DNA of 64,000 bases from Simonsiella muelleri ATCC 29453 (GTDB lineage: Bacteria; Pseudomonadota; Gammaproteobacteria; Burkholderiales; Neisseriaceae), in the NCBI RefSeq assembly GCF_002951835.1, contig NZ_CP019448.1:1116001-1180000 (forward strand). The letters run 5' to 3'. Position 1 is the first letter of the stretch; the number at the start of each line of letters is the position of its first letter. The position numbers were made by a program, and so were the translations under genes. Below the pieces are notes generated by a model. The model saw only the letters and a list, made by a program, of their open reading frames with translations, was not told where the DNA came from and searched no databases. Below, piece by piece: positions 17,540-26,871 of this stretch.

Positions 17540-17615
17540 AATGATTCCTTGTTTATGAATAAAATATTTTTCAGGCTGCCTGAAAGAATGATTTGATGAT
17601 TAGATTCACATCAAA

Positions 17616-17930
17616 TCAAAAACGTGTCATGTTAATCGTTTCGTCTGCTGCTTCGGTTAATACTTGATTTAACACGTTAAAAAATTCGCTGCCATCACGC
17701 GTGGCGAGCCACTGTCCATTTTTATGCGCAAAATGATAACCGCCACTTTTGGCGGCAATCCACAATTCTTGGTTAGGCGTGTGGCGATTGACAATGATTT
17801 GTGTGCCATCGTCTGCTTCAATTGTTAATACATTACCAGCGCGTGTGCAATCAAAATCATAATCGTCCAAAGCATCTTCAATATAAGCAAATAATTCATC
17901 GGAATGTTGCAAAAATTCGGTTTCTGTCAT
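17616..17930 (-). CDS. cyaY: Frataxin-like iron-sulfur assembly protein CyaY
   Basis: 104 codons from the ATG at 17930 (GGGAA 8 nt upstream; E. coli CyaY is 106). An upstream in-frame ATG is less likely. It has the acidic helix FAYIEDALDDYDFDCTRAG, the strand core NVLTIEADDGTQIIVNRHTP and QELWIAAKSGGYHF. CyaY binds iron and the desulfurase IscS and modulates Fe-S cluster assembly. Divergent from lptM-lysA, the usual neighbour arrangement in proteobacteria (cyaY | lptM-lysA), which supports both calls. Confidence 0.93.
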   Translation of the reverse strand: MTETEFLQHSDELFAYIEDALDDYDFDCTRAGNVLTIEADDGTQIIVNRHTPNQELWIAAKSGGYHFAHKNGQWLATRDGSEFFNVLNQVLTEAADETINMTRF

Positions 17931-18024
17931 GTTGTGTATTCCCAAAGTAAACATATTTTAAGATAATCCTATTTTGCCAGTTTTCAGGCTGCCTGAAAAC
18001 TTTTTAATTTTGAAATGTCATTGT

Positions 18025-18198
18025 ATGAAAAAATATTATTCATTGATTGCGCTATTTGCACTCACGGCGTGTGGTTACAAAGGCGATTTATATTTACCTA
18101 AACCAGACGATAAAAATCAATTTGGTGTGATTCAAACAGGATTGGAATTGACCCTACCTGTCGCCGCCAGCCAACCTAAACCTTTAGAGAAACCATAA
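18025..18198 (+). CDS. lptM: LPS-assembly lipoprotein LptM (YifL)
   Basis: 57 codons from ATG 18025. Lipoprotein signal MKKYYSLIALFALTACGYKG with lipobox LTAC, then the family's short conserved start CGYKGDLYLPKP and a Pro/Thr-rich tail. LptM assists oxidative maturation of the outer-membrane LPS translocon LptD. Its stop overlaps the lysA start (TAATG), so the two genes are coupled. The gene order cyaY | lptM-lysA matches that of E. coli. Confidence 0.85.
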   Translation: MKKYYSLIALFALTACGYKGDLYLPKPDDKNQFGVIQTGLELTLPVAASQPKPLEKP

Positions 18199-19418
18199 TG
18201 ACTCAATTTTGTGAAAATATTGCTTATTCTTATTTAGCTGAACATTTTGGTACGCCATTATATGTGTATAGTGAAAACGCGCTCACAAACGCATTTCGTG
18301 CTTATGAAATGGCGTTTTCAGGCAGCCAGCCTTTAATTTGTTACGCAGTCAAAGCCAATAGTAATTTAAGTATTATCAAACACTTTTCCGAATTAGGCAG
18401 TGGTTTTGATACGGTATCGGGTGGCGAAATTGCGCGAGTATTGGCAGCAGGCGGAGCAGCTAAGAAAATTATTTTTTCAGGTGTGGGCAAAAGTGTGGCT
18501 GAAATTGCTTTTGCGTTAAATGCTGGCATCAAATGTTTCAACGTAGAAAGTTTGCCCGAATTAGACCGCATCAACCAAGTTGCTGAACAAATGGGAAAAA
18601 TTGCGCCCATTTCATTGCGTATTAATCCAGATGTGGACGCGAAAACCCACCCTTACATCTCCACAGGTCTAAAAGCCAATAAATTCGGCATCGCCATGTC
18701 GCAAGCAGAACAAGCCTACCAATACGCAGCCAACCAATCTCATTTAAAAATCATGGGAATTGATTGCCACATTGGTTCACAACTGATTGATTTATCGCCA
18801 TTAGTGGAAGCGTGTCAGCGATTATTGATGTTGGTGGATAAATTGTCCGCGCAAGGCATTGAATTGGAACACATTGATTTAGGTGGTGGCGTAGGCATCG
18901 TGTACCACAACGAACCCATCCCTAATTTAAATGAATATGCTCAAGCAGTGCAAAATTTGTTGGCAGGGCGAAAATTGGATTTGGTGTTGGAACCGGGGCG
19001 CAGTTTGGTGGGCAATGCTGGCACGCTTTTGACTCGCGTGGAGTTTGTCAAACAAGGCGAAGAGAAAAATTTTGTGATTGTAGATGCTGCCATGAACGAT
19101 TTGATGCGCCCCGCTTTGTATCAAGCTTACCATCATATTGAAAATGCAGAGAAAAATAAGCAGCCTGAAATATTGGCGGATATTGTCGGGCCAATTTGCG
19201 AAACGGGTGATTTTTTAGCCCAAAATCGCCAAATTGCTGCTGAAGCAGGTGATTTATTGCTGGTACACAGCGCAGGTGCTTACGGTGCAAGCATGGCAAG
19301 CAACTACAACACGCGTTGTCGGGCGGCGGAAGTATTGGTGTCAGGCGACAAGGTGCGTGAAATCCGTCAGCGCGAAACACTAGAAGATGTGATGCGCTTA
19401 GAAATGAAATTTTTGTGA
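18198..19418 (+). CDS. lysA: Diaminopimelate decarboxylase
   Basis: 406 codons. PLP lysine in ICYAVKANSNLSIIK (N-terminal barrel), SGGEIARVLAAG, the His motif GIDCHIGSQ, the PLP-phosphate loop DLGGGVGI, EPGRSLVGNAG, and the substrate-binding cysteine motif VGPICETGDFLA near residue 330. Catalyses the last step of lysine synthesis. A DUS piece inside the gene encodes FSGSQP. Intact, coupled to lptM. Confidence 0.96.
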   Translation: MTQFCENIAYSYLAEHFGTPLYVYSENALTNAFRAYEMAFSGSQPLICYAVKANSNLSIIKHFSELGSGFDTVSGGEIARVLAAGGAAKKIIFSGVGKSVAEIAFALNAGIKCFNVESLPELDRINQVAEQMGKIAPISLRINPDVDAKTHPYISTGLKANKFGIAMSQAEQAYQYAANQSHLKIMGIDCHIGSQLIDLSPLVEACQRLLMLVDKLSAQGIELEHIDLGGGVGIVYHNEPIPNLNEYAQAVQNLLAGRKLDLVLEPGRSLVGNAGTLLTRVEFVKQGEEKNFVIVDAAMNDLMRPALYQAYHHIENAEKNKQPEILADIVGPICETGDFLAQNRQIAAEAGDLLLVHSAGAYGASMASNYNTRCRAAEVLVSGDKVREIRQRETLEDVMRLEMKFL

Positions 19419-19579
19419 TGTCTATTTTGCAGGTTGCCAGAAAACAAATTTGGATTAAATCGCTATTAATTGATAATTTAAGCATTTTTACTTGAGAAAA
19501 ATGATAATTTCACGCACAATATAGCGTTTTGTAACACATTTAGTTGTCAGGCAGCCTGAAAAACTGCCTAAGGAAAACC

Positions 19580-20287
19580 ATGACCACTTTTGCAGAAGAC
19601 ATCATTCAAGAGCAGCTTGACCAGCAATTAGACGGCGACCGAACCGTTGTGTTGGCAAATCCAGATGATGCCGCGTATATTTTGATTGTTAATCCTGATG
19701 GCACAACCATCTACGAAGCCGCAGCAGAAGACGAAAATTCAGGAATGTGGCTGTTTATTGAGAACATGCTTGCGCCTTTTGCCAGTGATGTCAATTCTCA
19801 AGATGTTCCAGCTATGCCATTGATTTCAAATGAATTGCAATCACCCCAAGCAGTCGCCGAACCTGTCCGTACCGAATCGCACATAGCGTGGCAGATTGTA
19901 GGGGGCATGGCTGTGGCTGGTTTGGCGGCAGTGGGTTGGTCGCGTGAGCGAGACGATTCACAACAGCATGATAATTATGATGATTCGGAAAATTTGGTTA
20001 CGCTGCAGCCTGCTTTTCCTAAGCCGCACGCATTGGTTACGCGATACTCGGTCGCAAAAAATCCGACTGCCACCGAACCCGAACCCACACCACAAGCCGA
20101 TTCTCAAATTCAACCTGAACAAAATACAACCGATTTATCTGTAACAGAAAATGTATTGACTCAATTTGATGCGTCCAACTACGATGCATCATTTGATGCG
20201 AATCAAACTGACGTGCACTACGCTTATTCTGATACCACCCCCGATTTGTTAGACGATAATCCAGCGTTGTGGCAACATATTTTATAA
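19580..20287 (+). CDS. Small BapA-prefix-domain membrane protein (mini-paralogue of the giant adhesin)
   Basis: 235 codons from ATG 19580 (AAGGAA 7 nt upstream). Residues about 20-60 (VVLANPDDAAYILIVNPDG, IYEAAAEDENSGMWLFIENM) line up with the prefix domain of the giant protein at 52975-61857, which has IYEPKMQEVGNDLWLFLDN in the same order. A hydrophobic segment (IVGGMAVAGLAAVGWS) follows at about 105-120, then a hydrophilic acidic tail rich in Asp, Thr and Tyr (VHYAYSDTTPDLLDDNPALW). It has no Ig-like repeats. Known prefix-domain proteins are large biofilm adhesins; this looks like prefix plus anchor plus tail only. Function is unknown; a decayed or accessory adhesin is an inference. Confidence 0.6.
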   Translation: MTTFAEDIIQEQLDQQLDGDRTVVLANPDDAAYILIVNPDGTTIYEAAAEDENSGMWLFIENMLAPFASDVNSQDVPAMPLISNELQSPQAVAEPVRTESHIAWQIVGGMAVAGLAAVGWSRERDDSQQHDNYDDSENLVTLQPAFPKPHALVTRYSVAKNPTATEPEPTPQADSQIQPEQNTTDLSVTENVLTQFDASNYDASFDANQTDVHYAYSDTTPDLLDDNPALWQHIL

Positions 20288-20288
20288 A

Positions 20289-20834
20289 TTACCAATAAGT
20301 TGTAAATGGAGTAATGTCAGTATTTTTGGGCGCATCTGGATTAGGCGATGCTGTGCCAATCATCAATAAAGCAATGATTTTATCTTTCTCTTGGCATTCA
20401 AATTCTTGTTTCAAGATAGGCGAATTTACCCACAAACCCGATAACCAAGCACTATCAAAACCTTGCGCTTTTGCTGCTAATTGAATGGCATAAGCCGCGC
20501 AACCAGCACTTAAATGTTGTTCCCATTCAGGTTTTCCCGTTTTGGGTGTGGCGATGACAGCGATGGTTAAGGGGGCGAGATTGCCTGTATGTTCGGCTTT
20601 TTTCATGGCTTCTTCGCCCATGTTGAGCGTGGTTACGGTATCGCGCAAGATTTGGCGGAAACGCTGATTACCTGATTCGCTTTGAATAACCACAAATCGC
20701 CATGGTTTTAAATCGCCGTGGTCTGGGACTTGCGTTGCAGCTTGAAGCATTGTTTCAATTTGCAATTCATCGGGCGCAGGCGTGGTTAAATTTTTGCTGG
20801 ATCGGCGTGTAGTCAATAAATCTAAAATTTCCAT
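20289..20834 (-). CDS. Nitroreductase family protein, YdjA-like
   Basis: 181 codons, the short YdjA-type nitroreductase. FMN-binding signs: RRSSKNLTTPAP near the start, VPDHGDLKPWRFVVIQ and GFDSAWLSGLW, with AGCAAYAIQLAAKA in the middle. Cytoplasmic FMN-dependent NAD(P)H oxidoreductase; substrate unknown. Convergent with the mini-paralogue gene, whose stop is two bases away, so the two transcripts probably overlap. Confidence 0.85.
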   Translation of the reverse strand: MEILDLLTTRRSSKNLTTPAPDELQIETMLQAATQVPDHGDLKPWRFVVIQSESGNQRFRQILRDTVTTLNMGEEAMKKAEHTGNLAPLTIAVIATPKTGKPEWEQHLSAGCAAYAIQLAAKAQGFDSAWLSGLWVNSPILKQEFECQEKDKIIALLMIGTASPNPDAPKNTDITPFTTYW

Positions 20835-20954
20835 TATGAATATCCTAATTTTTTTGTATTATTTTGATTTTAAAATAAAAACAAGGTGGTTTAAAAAATA
20901 TTTTTGGGTTTTATTTTTCAATGATGAAGTTTATTTCAGGCAGCATGAAGCGTC

Positions 20955-21563
20955 TTACGGTTTTGCCCAAGCGCGTAAACCATTGTTCAGGCGTTGCCAA
21001 CAAGTAAAACCCATCGCCAAAATTGCCAACCACACCAACAAACTCGCCCAACCATTCAGGCTGCCTGCAAGCGCGTACCAAATCGCCAACACACTGATAA
21101 ATAAAGCTCTATCACTTTTACCCATAGGTCCATCGTAACGTCTGCCATTGAATCCGTGAATTTTACCCAACAAACCAAAAATCTCCGTCAAAGCCGCCAA
21201 CCAAATAAACACACCCATTTGGAATCCACTCAACACAAACGCCAATGGCAAATACAACGCCGCATCAGAAACCACATCGCCAGCTTCATTCAAATAACCG
21301 CCTAATGCCGATTCTTGCATGAATTCACGCGCCAACATTCCGTCCAACGCATTAAGCACCATTCGCACCAAAAAAGTCAATGGTAACAACCAAAACAACC
21401 ACGCTGTTTTGGAAAATAACGTTAAAAATCCACCTACCAAAACAGATAATGCCATAGCGACCCATGTAATTTGATTGGCGGTAATCCCATGCGCAGCGCA
21501 TTTTTGTGCCAATGGACGCAAGGCTGCCTGAAATTGCGGTTTCAATTCATATAAACTTAACAT
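20955..21563 (-). CDS. CDP-alcohol phosphatidyltransferase family membrane protein
   Basis: 202 codons. The family motif is DG-x2-AR-x8-G in ALDGMLAREFMQESALGG, followed by YLNEAGDVVSDAALYLP, where an Asn replaces the third Asp of the classical motif; I believe this LNE-DV variant is typical of the YnjF-like subgroup. About five membrane helices. Inner membrane; joins a CDP-activated lipid to an alcohol, the product being unknown. In related genomes such genes occur with phospholipid-head-group genes; no partner is here. Confidence 0.78.
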   Translation of the reverse strand: MLSLYELKPQFQAALRPLAQKCAAHGITANQITWVAMALSVLVGGFLTLFSKTAWLFWLLPLTFLVRMVLNALDGMLAREFMQESALGGYLNEAGDVVSDAALYLPLAFVLSGFQMGVFIWLAALTEIFGLLGKIHGFNGRRYDGPMGKSDRALFISVLAIWYALAGSLNGWASLLVWLAILAMGFTCWQRLNNGLRAWAKP

Positions 21564-21827
21564 AATAAACCCTTAAAAAATAACCTAATGATAACACAAG
21601 CCCATGACATCCCCAAAAACATACCATCATGGTCATCAAATTTGCGTGTAACACGAGAGGAATTTGGTCAAAGTTTTTACCAAATAACAATTTTATTGAG
21701 TTTAATAAGGCTACCTGAAAACCAATTGACCATTTATTTTAAATAGTTAAGGACATTCAAATGAAAGCAGTCAATTGGGTGCAGATGCCGCCATGATTAG
21801 CCACTGTGGCATGGAAACATCAAAACA

Positions 21828-23894
21828 TCAGCAATCGTATTTTTGCAATAACGAATCTTGCAATGATACAACGGTTTCGCCATCGGCTGCGTGAATGCGT
21901 GTGTAGCTGCCATCACCATGCATTTCCCACGCTTTCACGTTGTCCGCTAACGCCAATTGCAAACTTTCTTCAATCACGCGTTTTTTCAATGCCATATCTT
22001 CAATCGGCGTGGCGACTTCAATCCGCCTGAAACAGTTACGCCCCATCCAATCTGCACTGGAAATGTATACCTCTTCTGCACCATCATGATAAAAATAGTA
22101 CACGCGCGAATGTTCCAGCAACCGCCCAATAATAGAACGAACTCGAATATTCTCCGACAAGCCAGCTACTTGCGGACGCAACGCACACATTCCACGCACA
22201 ATCAAATCAATTTGCACACCAGCTGCCGATGCCCGATACAGCGCATCAATTAAACTCGGTTCAACCAGCGAATTCATTTTGGCGATGATTTTGGCGGGTT
22301 TCCCAGCTTGGGCATGGGCGATTTCGCGGTCAATTTTATTCAGCAACATTTTGTGTAATGTGAATGGGCTTTGATGCAATTTCTTTAATTTATTCGCTTG
22401 CCCCAACCCTGTAATTTCCATAAACAAATTATTCACATCACGCGTAATATCACGTTGCGCTGTCAACAAACCAAAATCGGTGTAAATCCGCGACGTGCCT
22501 TGATGATAATTACCCGTACCCAAATGCGCATACATTTTCAGGCTGCCTTCTTCACGGCGAATCACCAACGCCATTTTGGCGTGAACCTTGTAGCCAAACA
22601 CACCATACACAACGTGCGCCCCTGCCTCTTCCAAACGCCGCGCCCATTTGACGTTATTGGCTTCATCAAATCGCGCCATCAATTCCACCACCACCGTAAC
22701 CAATTTACCCGCTTGAGCGGCAATCAATAACGCCTGTGCCAGTTCCGAATGCGTCCCTGTGCGATAAATGGTCATTTTGATGGCGACCACATCGGGATCA
22801 TGTGCAGCTTCCTGAATAAACCGCACCACAGGTTCAAACGATTGGTAAGGGTGATGCAGCAAGACATCTTTTTGGCGAATCACATTCAACAAGGAATCCA
22901 CTTTGCGAAATTCCGTCGGATAATTTTGTTTAACCGATGGAAATTTCAATTCTGGGCGTTCTACCATATCAGGCACCGCCATCAAACGCACCAAATTCAC
23001 AGGGCCATTGACGCGATACAACTCGTTTTCCGTCAAATCAAATCGCGCCAATAAAAATTGCGTGATTTCATTTGGACAATTGTCGGCGACTTCCAAGCGT
23101 ACCGCCACACCAAAATCGCGGTCATGCAATTCAGATTGAATCACGGTACGCAAATTGGTTAAATTATTGAATTCATCGTCTTCCACCGTTAAATCGCTGT
23201 CTCGCGTCAAACGAAATTGATGGCACGATTTTACTTTCATACCACGAAATAATTTATACACATATTCATGCAAAATGGATGATAAAAACACAAATCCATC
23301 TGCTCCACCACATAATTCTTCAGGCAGCTTGACCACGCGCGGTAAAATGCGTGGTGCTTGTACAATTGCCATGCTCGATTCACGCCCAAACGCGTCTTTT
23401 CCGTCTAATTCCACAACAAAATTCAAAGACTTATTCAACAAACGTGGAAATGGGTGTGAAGCGTCCAAACCAATTGGCGTAAGCAACGGCAACAATTCAC
23501 GATTAAAATAATTTTCAATCCATTCATGCTGTTGCGGTGTCCAATTATGGCGGCGATAAAAATGAATACCAGTATCTGCTAATTCAGGCAGCACTTTTTG
23601 ATTTAAAATTTCATATTGTTGCTGAATCAAATCGCGGGCTTCAGCAGCGACTTGCGTAATGGTTTCGGCAGGTGTGCGCCCTGAATCAAACACGGTGCTG
23701 GGATTGTTACGCCCTTCGCGTTTCAAATATGCCATGCGAACTTCAAAAAATTCGTCCAAATTAGACGACACGATACACACAAAGCGCAACCGCTCCAATA
23801 ATGGCACATTCACGTCTTCCGCTTGCGCCAATACACGGCGATTAAATGCTAACAAACTGGATTCACGACAAAAAATTTGTGATGAGGTTGGCAT
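21828..23894 (-). CDS. ppk1: Polyphosphate kinase 1
   Basis: 688 codons, full length. N-domain with ESSLLAFNRRVLAQAEDVN and SNLDEFFEVRM; head domain; catalytic core with VVELMARFDEANNVKWARRL, VHAKMALVIRRE, the phosphohistidine region YAHLGTGNYHQGTSRIYTDF, and SADWMGRNCFRRIEVATPI in the C2 domain. Makes inorganic polyphosphate from ATP, reversible, membrane-associated. Upstream are 330 bp with two DUS. No ppx neighbour in the window. Confidence 0.96.
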   Translation of the reverse strand: MPTSSQIFCRESSLLAFNRRVLAQAEDVNVPLLERLRFVCIVSSNLDEFFEVRMAYLKREGRNNPSTVFDSGRTPAETITQVAAEARDLIQQQYEILNQKVLPELADTGIHFYRRHNWTPQQHEWIENYFNRELLPLLTPIGLDASHPFPRLLNKSLNFVVELDGKDAFGRESSMAIVQAPRILPRVVKLPEELCGGADGFVFLSSILHEYVYKLFRGMKVKSCHQFRLTRDSDLTVEDDEFNNLTNLRTVIQSELHDRDFGVAVRLEVADNCPNEITQFLLARFDLTENELYRVNGPVNLVRLMAVPDMVERPELKFPSVKQNYPTEFRKVDSLLNVIRQKDVLLHHPYQSFEPVVRFIQEAAHDPDVVAIKMTIYRTGTHSELAQALLIAAQAGKLVTVVVELMARFDEANNVKWARRLEEAGAHVVYGVFGYKVHAKMALVIRREEGSLKMYAHLGTGNYHQGTSRIYTDFGLLTAQRDITRDVNNLFMEITGLGQANKLKKLHQSPFTLHKMLLNKIDREIAHAQAGKPAKIIAKMNSLVEPSLIDALYRASAAGVQIDLIVRGMCALRPQVAGLSENIRVRSIIGRLLEHSRVYYFYHDGAEEVYISSADWMGRNCFRRIEVATPIEDMALKKRVIEESLQLALADNVKAWEMHGDGSYTRIHAADGETVVSLQDSLLQKYDC

Positions 23895-24230
23895 ACTTCT
23901 TCCTTGTATGATGAATGAATGATTTGATGATTTGGTAATTTCGCTGGGCGTATTTTTTCAGGCTGCCTGAAAAGTACACGAAACAATGACATTTTGCAGA
24001 CCAAATTTTGGCAAGCGAAAGTGTAGCATGATTGCACATCAAAACCCACATTCAGGCTGCCTGAATAACATAAAAATGTAAAAATCCATCTGGTTTTGGC
24101 AATTTTATTCACAAGTCGCTTTTAGAAGTGTTATGATTGGTTTGATAAAGTTTCGCTTTAAATAACAAAGCATTCCATTTTTTTCTATTTTGAATACTTT
24201 CTGATTTTATTTTGTTAAGGATACGACTAC
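23895..24230. other. Divergent promoter region ppk1 | pbpG
   Basis: 336 bp between divergent genes. It holds two DUS (23957-23972 and near 24052) and AT-rich DNA before pbpG. No gene, RNA or other repeat seen. Confidence 0.5.
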
Positions 24231-25388
24231 ATGACCATGAAAAAATTTCATCGCAATTTAATTTTAACTGCTTTAACTATTGGTTTCATTTCCCCAAGCT
24301 ATGCCGAAACCGCCGTTGATGATTCATTGGGGCAATTTTTAGAACAAAATTTCAGCAACCCTAGCAATCCTCTCAACGTGCCAACAACCGCCGTGCCAAC
24401 CACCAACAGCGATGATCCGATTGCCAATTTTGCCAATCGTCCAGCGCCCGCCACCAATGGCAATTTAACTCAAATCAGCAATGGCGTGAATGCAACTTCG
24501 GGCAATATTATGCCAGTTACGGGTCAATTTCAGCAGCAAAATGCTCAATATGATTTCATCAATCGTGCCAGTAACCAAAACGTTGCCCCCATCAGCAACA
24601 CCACAACCACCACTCCTAATTTTGCTGCATCATCATTTGCTTACACGCCTTTGTTGAACGCACGTTCAGCATTGGTAATGAATGCCAACACCGGTAAAAT
24701 TTTGTATCAAAAAAATGTAGATACTGTGCGATCTATTGCGTCCATCTCCAAATTAATGTCAGCAATGGTATTGCTTGATGCAAAATTGAATATGTATGAA
24801 GACATTACCATTACCGAAGATGAAATTGACCGACTAAAAGGCACAGGCAGTCGCTTGTCTATCGGCACGACTTTAACACGTGGTGAATTGCTGCATTTGG
24901 GTTTGATGAGCAGCGAAAACCGCGCCATTCACGCTTTAGCGCGTACTTATCCAGGAGGTATGGGCGCATTTGTGGCAGCCATGAACGCCAAAGCGCAAAG
25001 TTTGGGTATGAACAAAAGCCGTTTCTTTGAGCCAACTGGCTTAGACCCACGCAACGTCTCCACCGCACGCGATTTGAGCGTGATGGTACGCGCTGCCAGT
25101 AAATACCCACAAATTCGCAGTTTAACCACATCAAACTACGGACAAGTGTACACCAGCGCAGGCAAAACCCAAACCTATAAAAACACCAATGCTCTAGTAC
25201 GTGAAGGTGATTGGGACATCAGTTTACAAAAAACAGGCTACATCAAAGAAGCAGGTCGCTCTATGGTCTTGCAAGCGAGATTGGGTAATCAACCAGTGGT
25301 GATTGTGGTATTGGGTTCGTCAACCAGCAGCAGCCGAGTTCGTGATGCGCGTGAATTGAGTACGGTTGTGAATCAAATGCCATTGTAA
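24231..25388 (+). CDS. pbpG: D-alanyl-D-alanine endopeptidase (PBP7 type)
   Basis: 385 codons; AAGGA lies 9 nt before the first ATG (a second follows 6 nt later). Signal peptide cut near SYAET, then about 120 low-complexity residues rich in Asn, Thr and Pro. The penicillin-binding domain has SISK (Ser171), SSENRA (SxN) and QKTGYIKEAG (KTG). Lacks the C-terminal amphipathic anchor of PBP5, so PBP7-like endopeptidase is likelier than a carboxypeptidase. Acts on peptidoglycan in the periplasm. The long disordered linker is unusual. A strong DUS-pair hairpin follows. Confidence 0.9.
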   Translation: MTMKKFHRNLILTALTIGFISPSYAETAVDDSLGQFLEQNFSNPSNPLNVPTTAVPTTNSDDPIANFANRPAPATNGNLTQISNGVNATSGNIMPVTGQFQQQNAQYDFINRASNQNVAPISNTTTTTPNFAASSFAYTPLLNARSALVMNANTGKILYQKNVDTVRSIASISKLMSAMVLLDAKLNMYEDITITEDEIDRLKGTGSRLSIGTTLTRGELLHLGLMSSENRAIHALARTYPGGMGAFVAAMNAKAQSLGMNKSRFFEPTGLDPRNVSTARDLSVMVRAASKYPQIRSLTTSNYGQVYTSAGKTQTYKNTNALVREGDWDISLQKTGYIKEAGRSMVLQARLGNQPVVIVVLGSSTSSSRVRDARELSTVVNQMPL

Positions 25389-25413
25389 TTAAAATAAAAT
25401 TTTGCTAAATTTG

Positions 25414-25457
25414 TTTTCAGGCTGCCTTTATTGTAATATCTAAAGGCAGCCTGAAAA
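25414..25457 (+). terminator. DUS-pair terminator after pbpG
   Basis: TTTTCAGGCTGCCTTTA (25414-25430) and its perfect complement TAAAGGCAGCCTGAAAA (25441-25457) form a 17-bp stem with a 10-nt loop, followed by TTT. Confidence 0.8.
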
Positions 25458-25577
25458 TTTCCATCGCACCGAAAAAGCGCAAAAGCTAGTGGATTCGTCT
25501 AAATTTGCGTAAATTTTATAGATAATCAGCGATTTATATTAGATAATTCACTCTTTTCAACTCTATAGTTTAATTAC

Positions 25578-26414
25578 ATGATGAAAACCAAAAAATTCGC
25601 TTTAGCTCTGATTCCCGCCATCACATTGGCACTTATGGCCTGTGGTGGTACGCCCGCTACAAACAACGCACAAGCCGCTACCAAAGAAAACAACAGCTCT
25701 TCATCTGTTAATAAACCCGTGAATACGCAAGTAGACAAAAATGTCCCTGCTGATGTCGCGAAAGCCATTACCCAAACCTTGCAAACTAATTATGCCAGCC
25801 AAAATTTACAAGTATTAAGCATTACCACCACGCCCATTACAGGTTTGTATGAAGTGGTCGTGAGTGGAAAACAAATTACCTACACTGATGCCACAGGACA
25901 ATTTATGCTGGTCGGTGATTTAATTGCCACCAAAGAAGGGCGTAGCTTGACCGAAGAACGTAAAGCAATTTTAAATCAAGTGGATTTCAACGCATTGCCA
26001 TTTGATAAAGCCATTAAAGAAGTTCGTGGCAATGGTGCATTGAAAGTGGCGGTATTTTCCGACCCTGATTGCCCATATTGCAAACGCTTGGAACGCGAAT
26101 TGGCAAAAATGACCAATGTTACCATCTACAATTTCATGATGCCTATTCCATCATTACACGCCGATGCAGCGCGTAAAGCTGTCCAAATTTGGTGTCAGCC
26201 AAATCGCACTCAAGTGTGGAATGCGTGGATGCGTGAAGGTAAAGCCATCCCCAAAGTGGCAGAATGCGCTAACCCAGTTGCTGAAACCACCGCATTGGGC
26301 GAAAGCTTCGGTTTCAATGGCACGCCAACTTTGGTATTTCCAAATGGTAAAACGCAAAGTGGTTATTTGCCCATGCCTGAAATGGAAATTGTCATCAAGC
26401 AAAATCAAAAATAA
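25578..26414 (+). CDS. dsbC: Thiol:disulfide interchange protein DsbC (lipoprotein)
   Basis: 278 codons. Starts ATGATG; lipoprotein signal ending LMACGG, then a Ser/Asn/Thr linker. The dimerisation domain (LQVLSITTTPITGLYEVVV) precedes the thioredoxin domain with FSDPDCPYCKRLE (Cys165, Cys168), a second Cys pair near CQPNR and ECANP, and cis-Pro in FNGTPTLVFPNG. Periplasmic disulfide isomerase kept reduced by DsbD. The lipid anchor is unlike E. coli DsbC, where the protein is soluble. Follows pbpG after its terminator, so separately transcribed. Confidence 0.93.
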   Translation: MMKTKKFALALIPAITLALMACGGTPATNNAQAATKENNSSSSVNKPVNTQVDKNVPADVAKAITQTLQTNYASQNLQVLSITTTPITGLYEVVVSGKQITYTDATGQFMLVGDLIATKEGRSLTEERKAILNQVDFNALPFDKAIKEVRGNGALKVAVFSDPDCPYCKRLERELAKMTNVTIYNFMMPIPSLHADAARKAVQIWCQPNRTQVWNAWMREGKAIPKVAECANPVAETTALGESFGFNGTPTLVFPNGKTQSGYLPMPEMEIVIKQNQK

Positions 26415-26462
26415 TTCAGAACCTGTGTTCGTAATCTTACATATTTAAAAATGTGAAAAAAA

Positions 26463-26501
26463 CTTTCAGGCTGCCTATTTTTTATTAGAGCAGCCTGAAA
26501 G
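26463..26501. terminator. DUS-pair hairpin after dsbC
   Basis: CTTTCAGGCTGC (26463-26474) and GCAGCCTGAAAG (26490-26501), a perfect 12-bp stem between convergent genes. A solitary family A end (AGAACCTGTGTTC) is at 26418. Confidence 0.7.
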
Positions 26502-26519
26502 CTTATTTATAAAAATAAA

Positions 26520-26807
26520 CTACTTACATGAAATACCCAACATCTTGGGTTCAGCATCAGCAGACAATTTTGCTGTGCAAATAGTGCTGTTGCTACCTGA
26601 AATTTTGGCGTTGTTACCGTCTTTATTGATGGTCAAGGGCTGTTTTACGCCCATGGCGATGGCGGTTTTGGCGATATTAAATGTCAATTCGCTGGGCAAA
26701 TTAGCGTTATCGGCAGCAATATCAGGAGCGGTGTCTTTTGCCAACGCGCTGGCAGACAAGCTAATGGCGAAAATGGCAAATGTAGTGGTCATCATGGTTT
26801 TGAACAT
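26520..26807 (-). CDS. Small exported protein of unknown function
   Basis: 95 codons with a clear signal peptide (TTTFAIFAISLSASALA, cut before KDTAP). The mature part of about 72 residues has two cysteines (STICTAKL and LGISCK) that could form one disulfide. TFNIAKTAIAMGVKQPLTIN is the most regular stretch. I do not recognise a family. It probably has its own promoter, as 64 bp separate it from the gene upstream. Confidence 0.6.
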   Translation of the reverse strand: MFKTMMTTTFAIFAISLSASALAKDTAPDIAADNANLPSELTFNIAKTAIAMGVKQPLTINKDGNNAKISGSNSTICTAKLSADAEPKMLGISCK

Positions 26808-26871
26808 GATACATTCCTTTCTGTATGTTTATATCGCCACTATACTGCACTTTATTGAATAAGTGAAAAAT

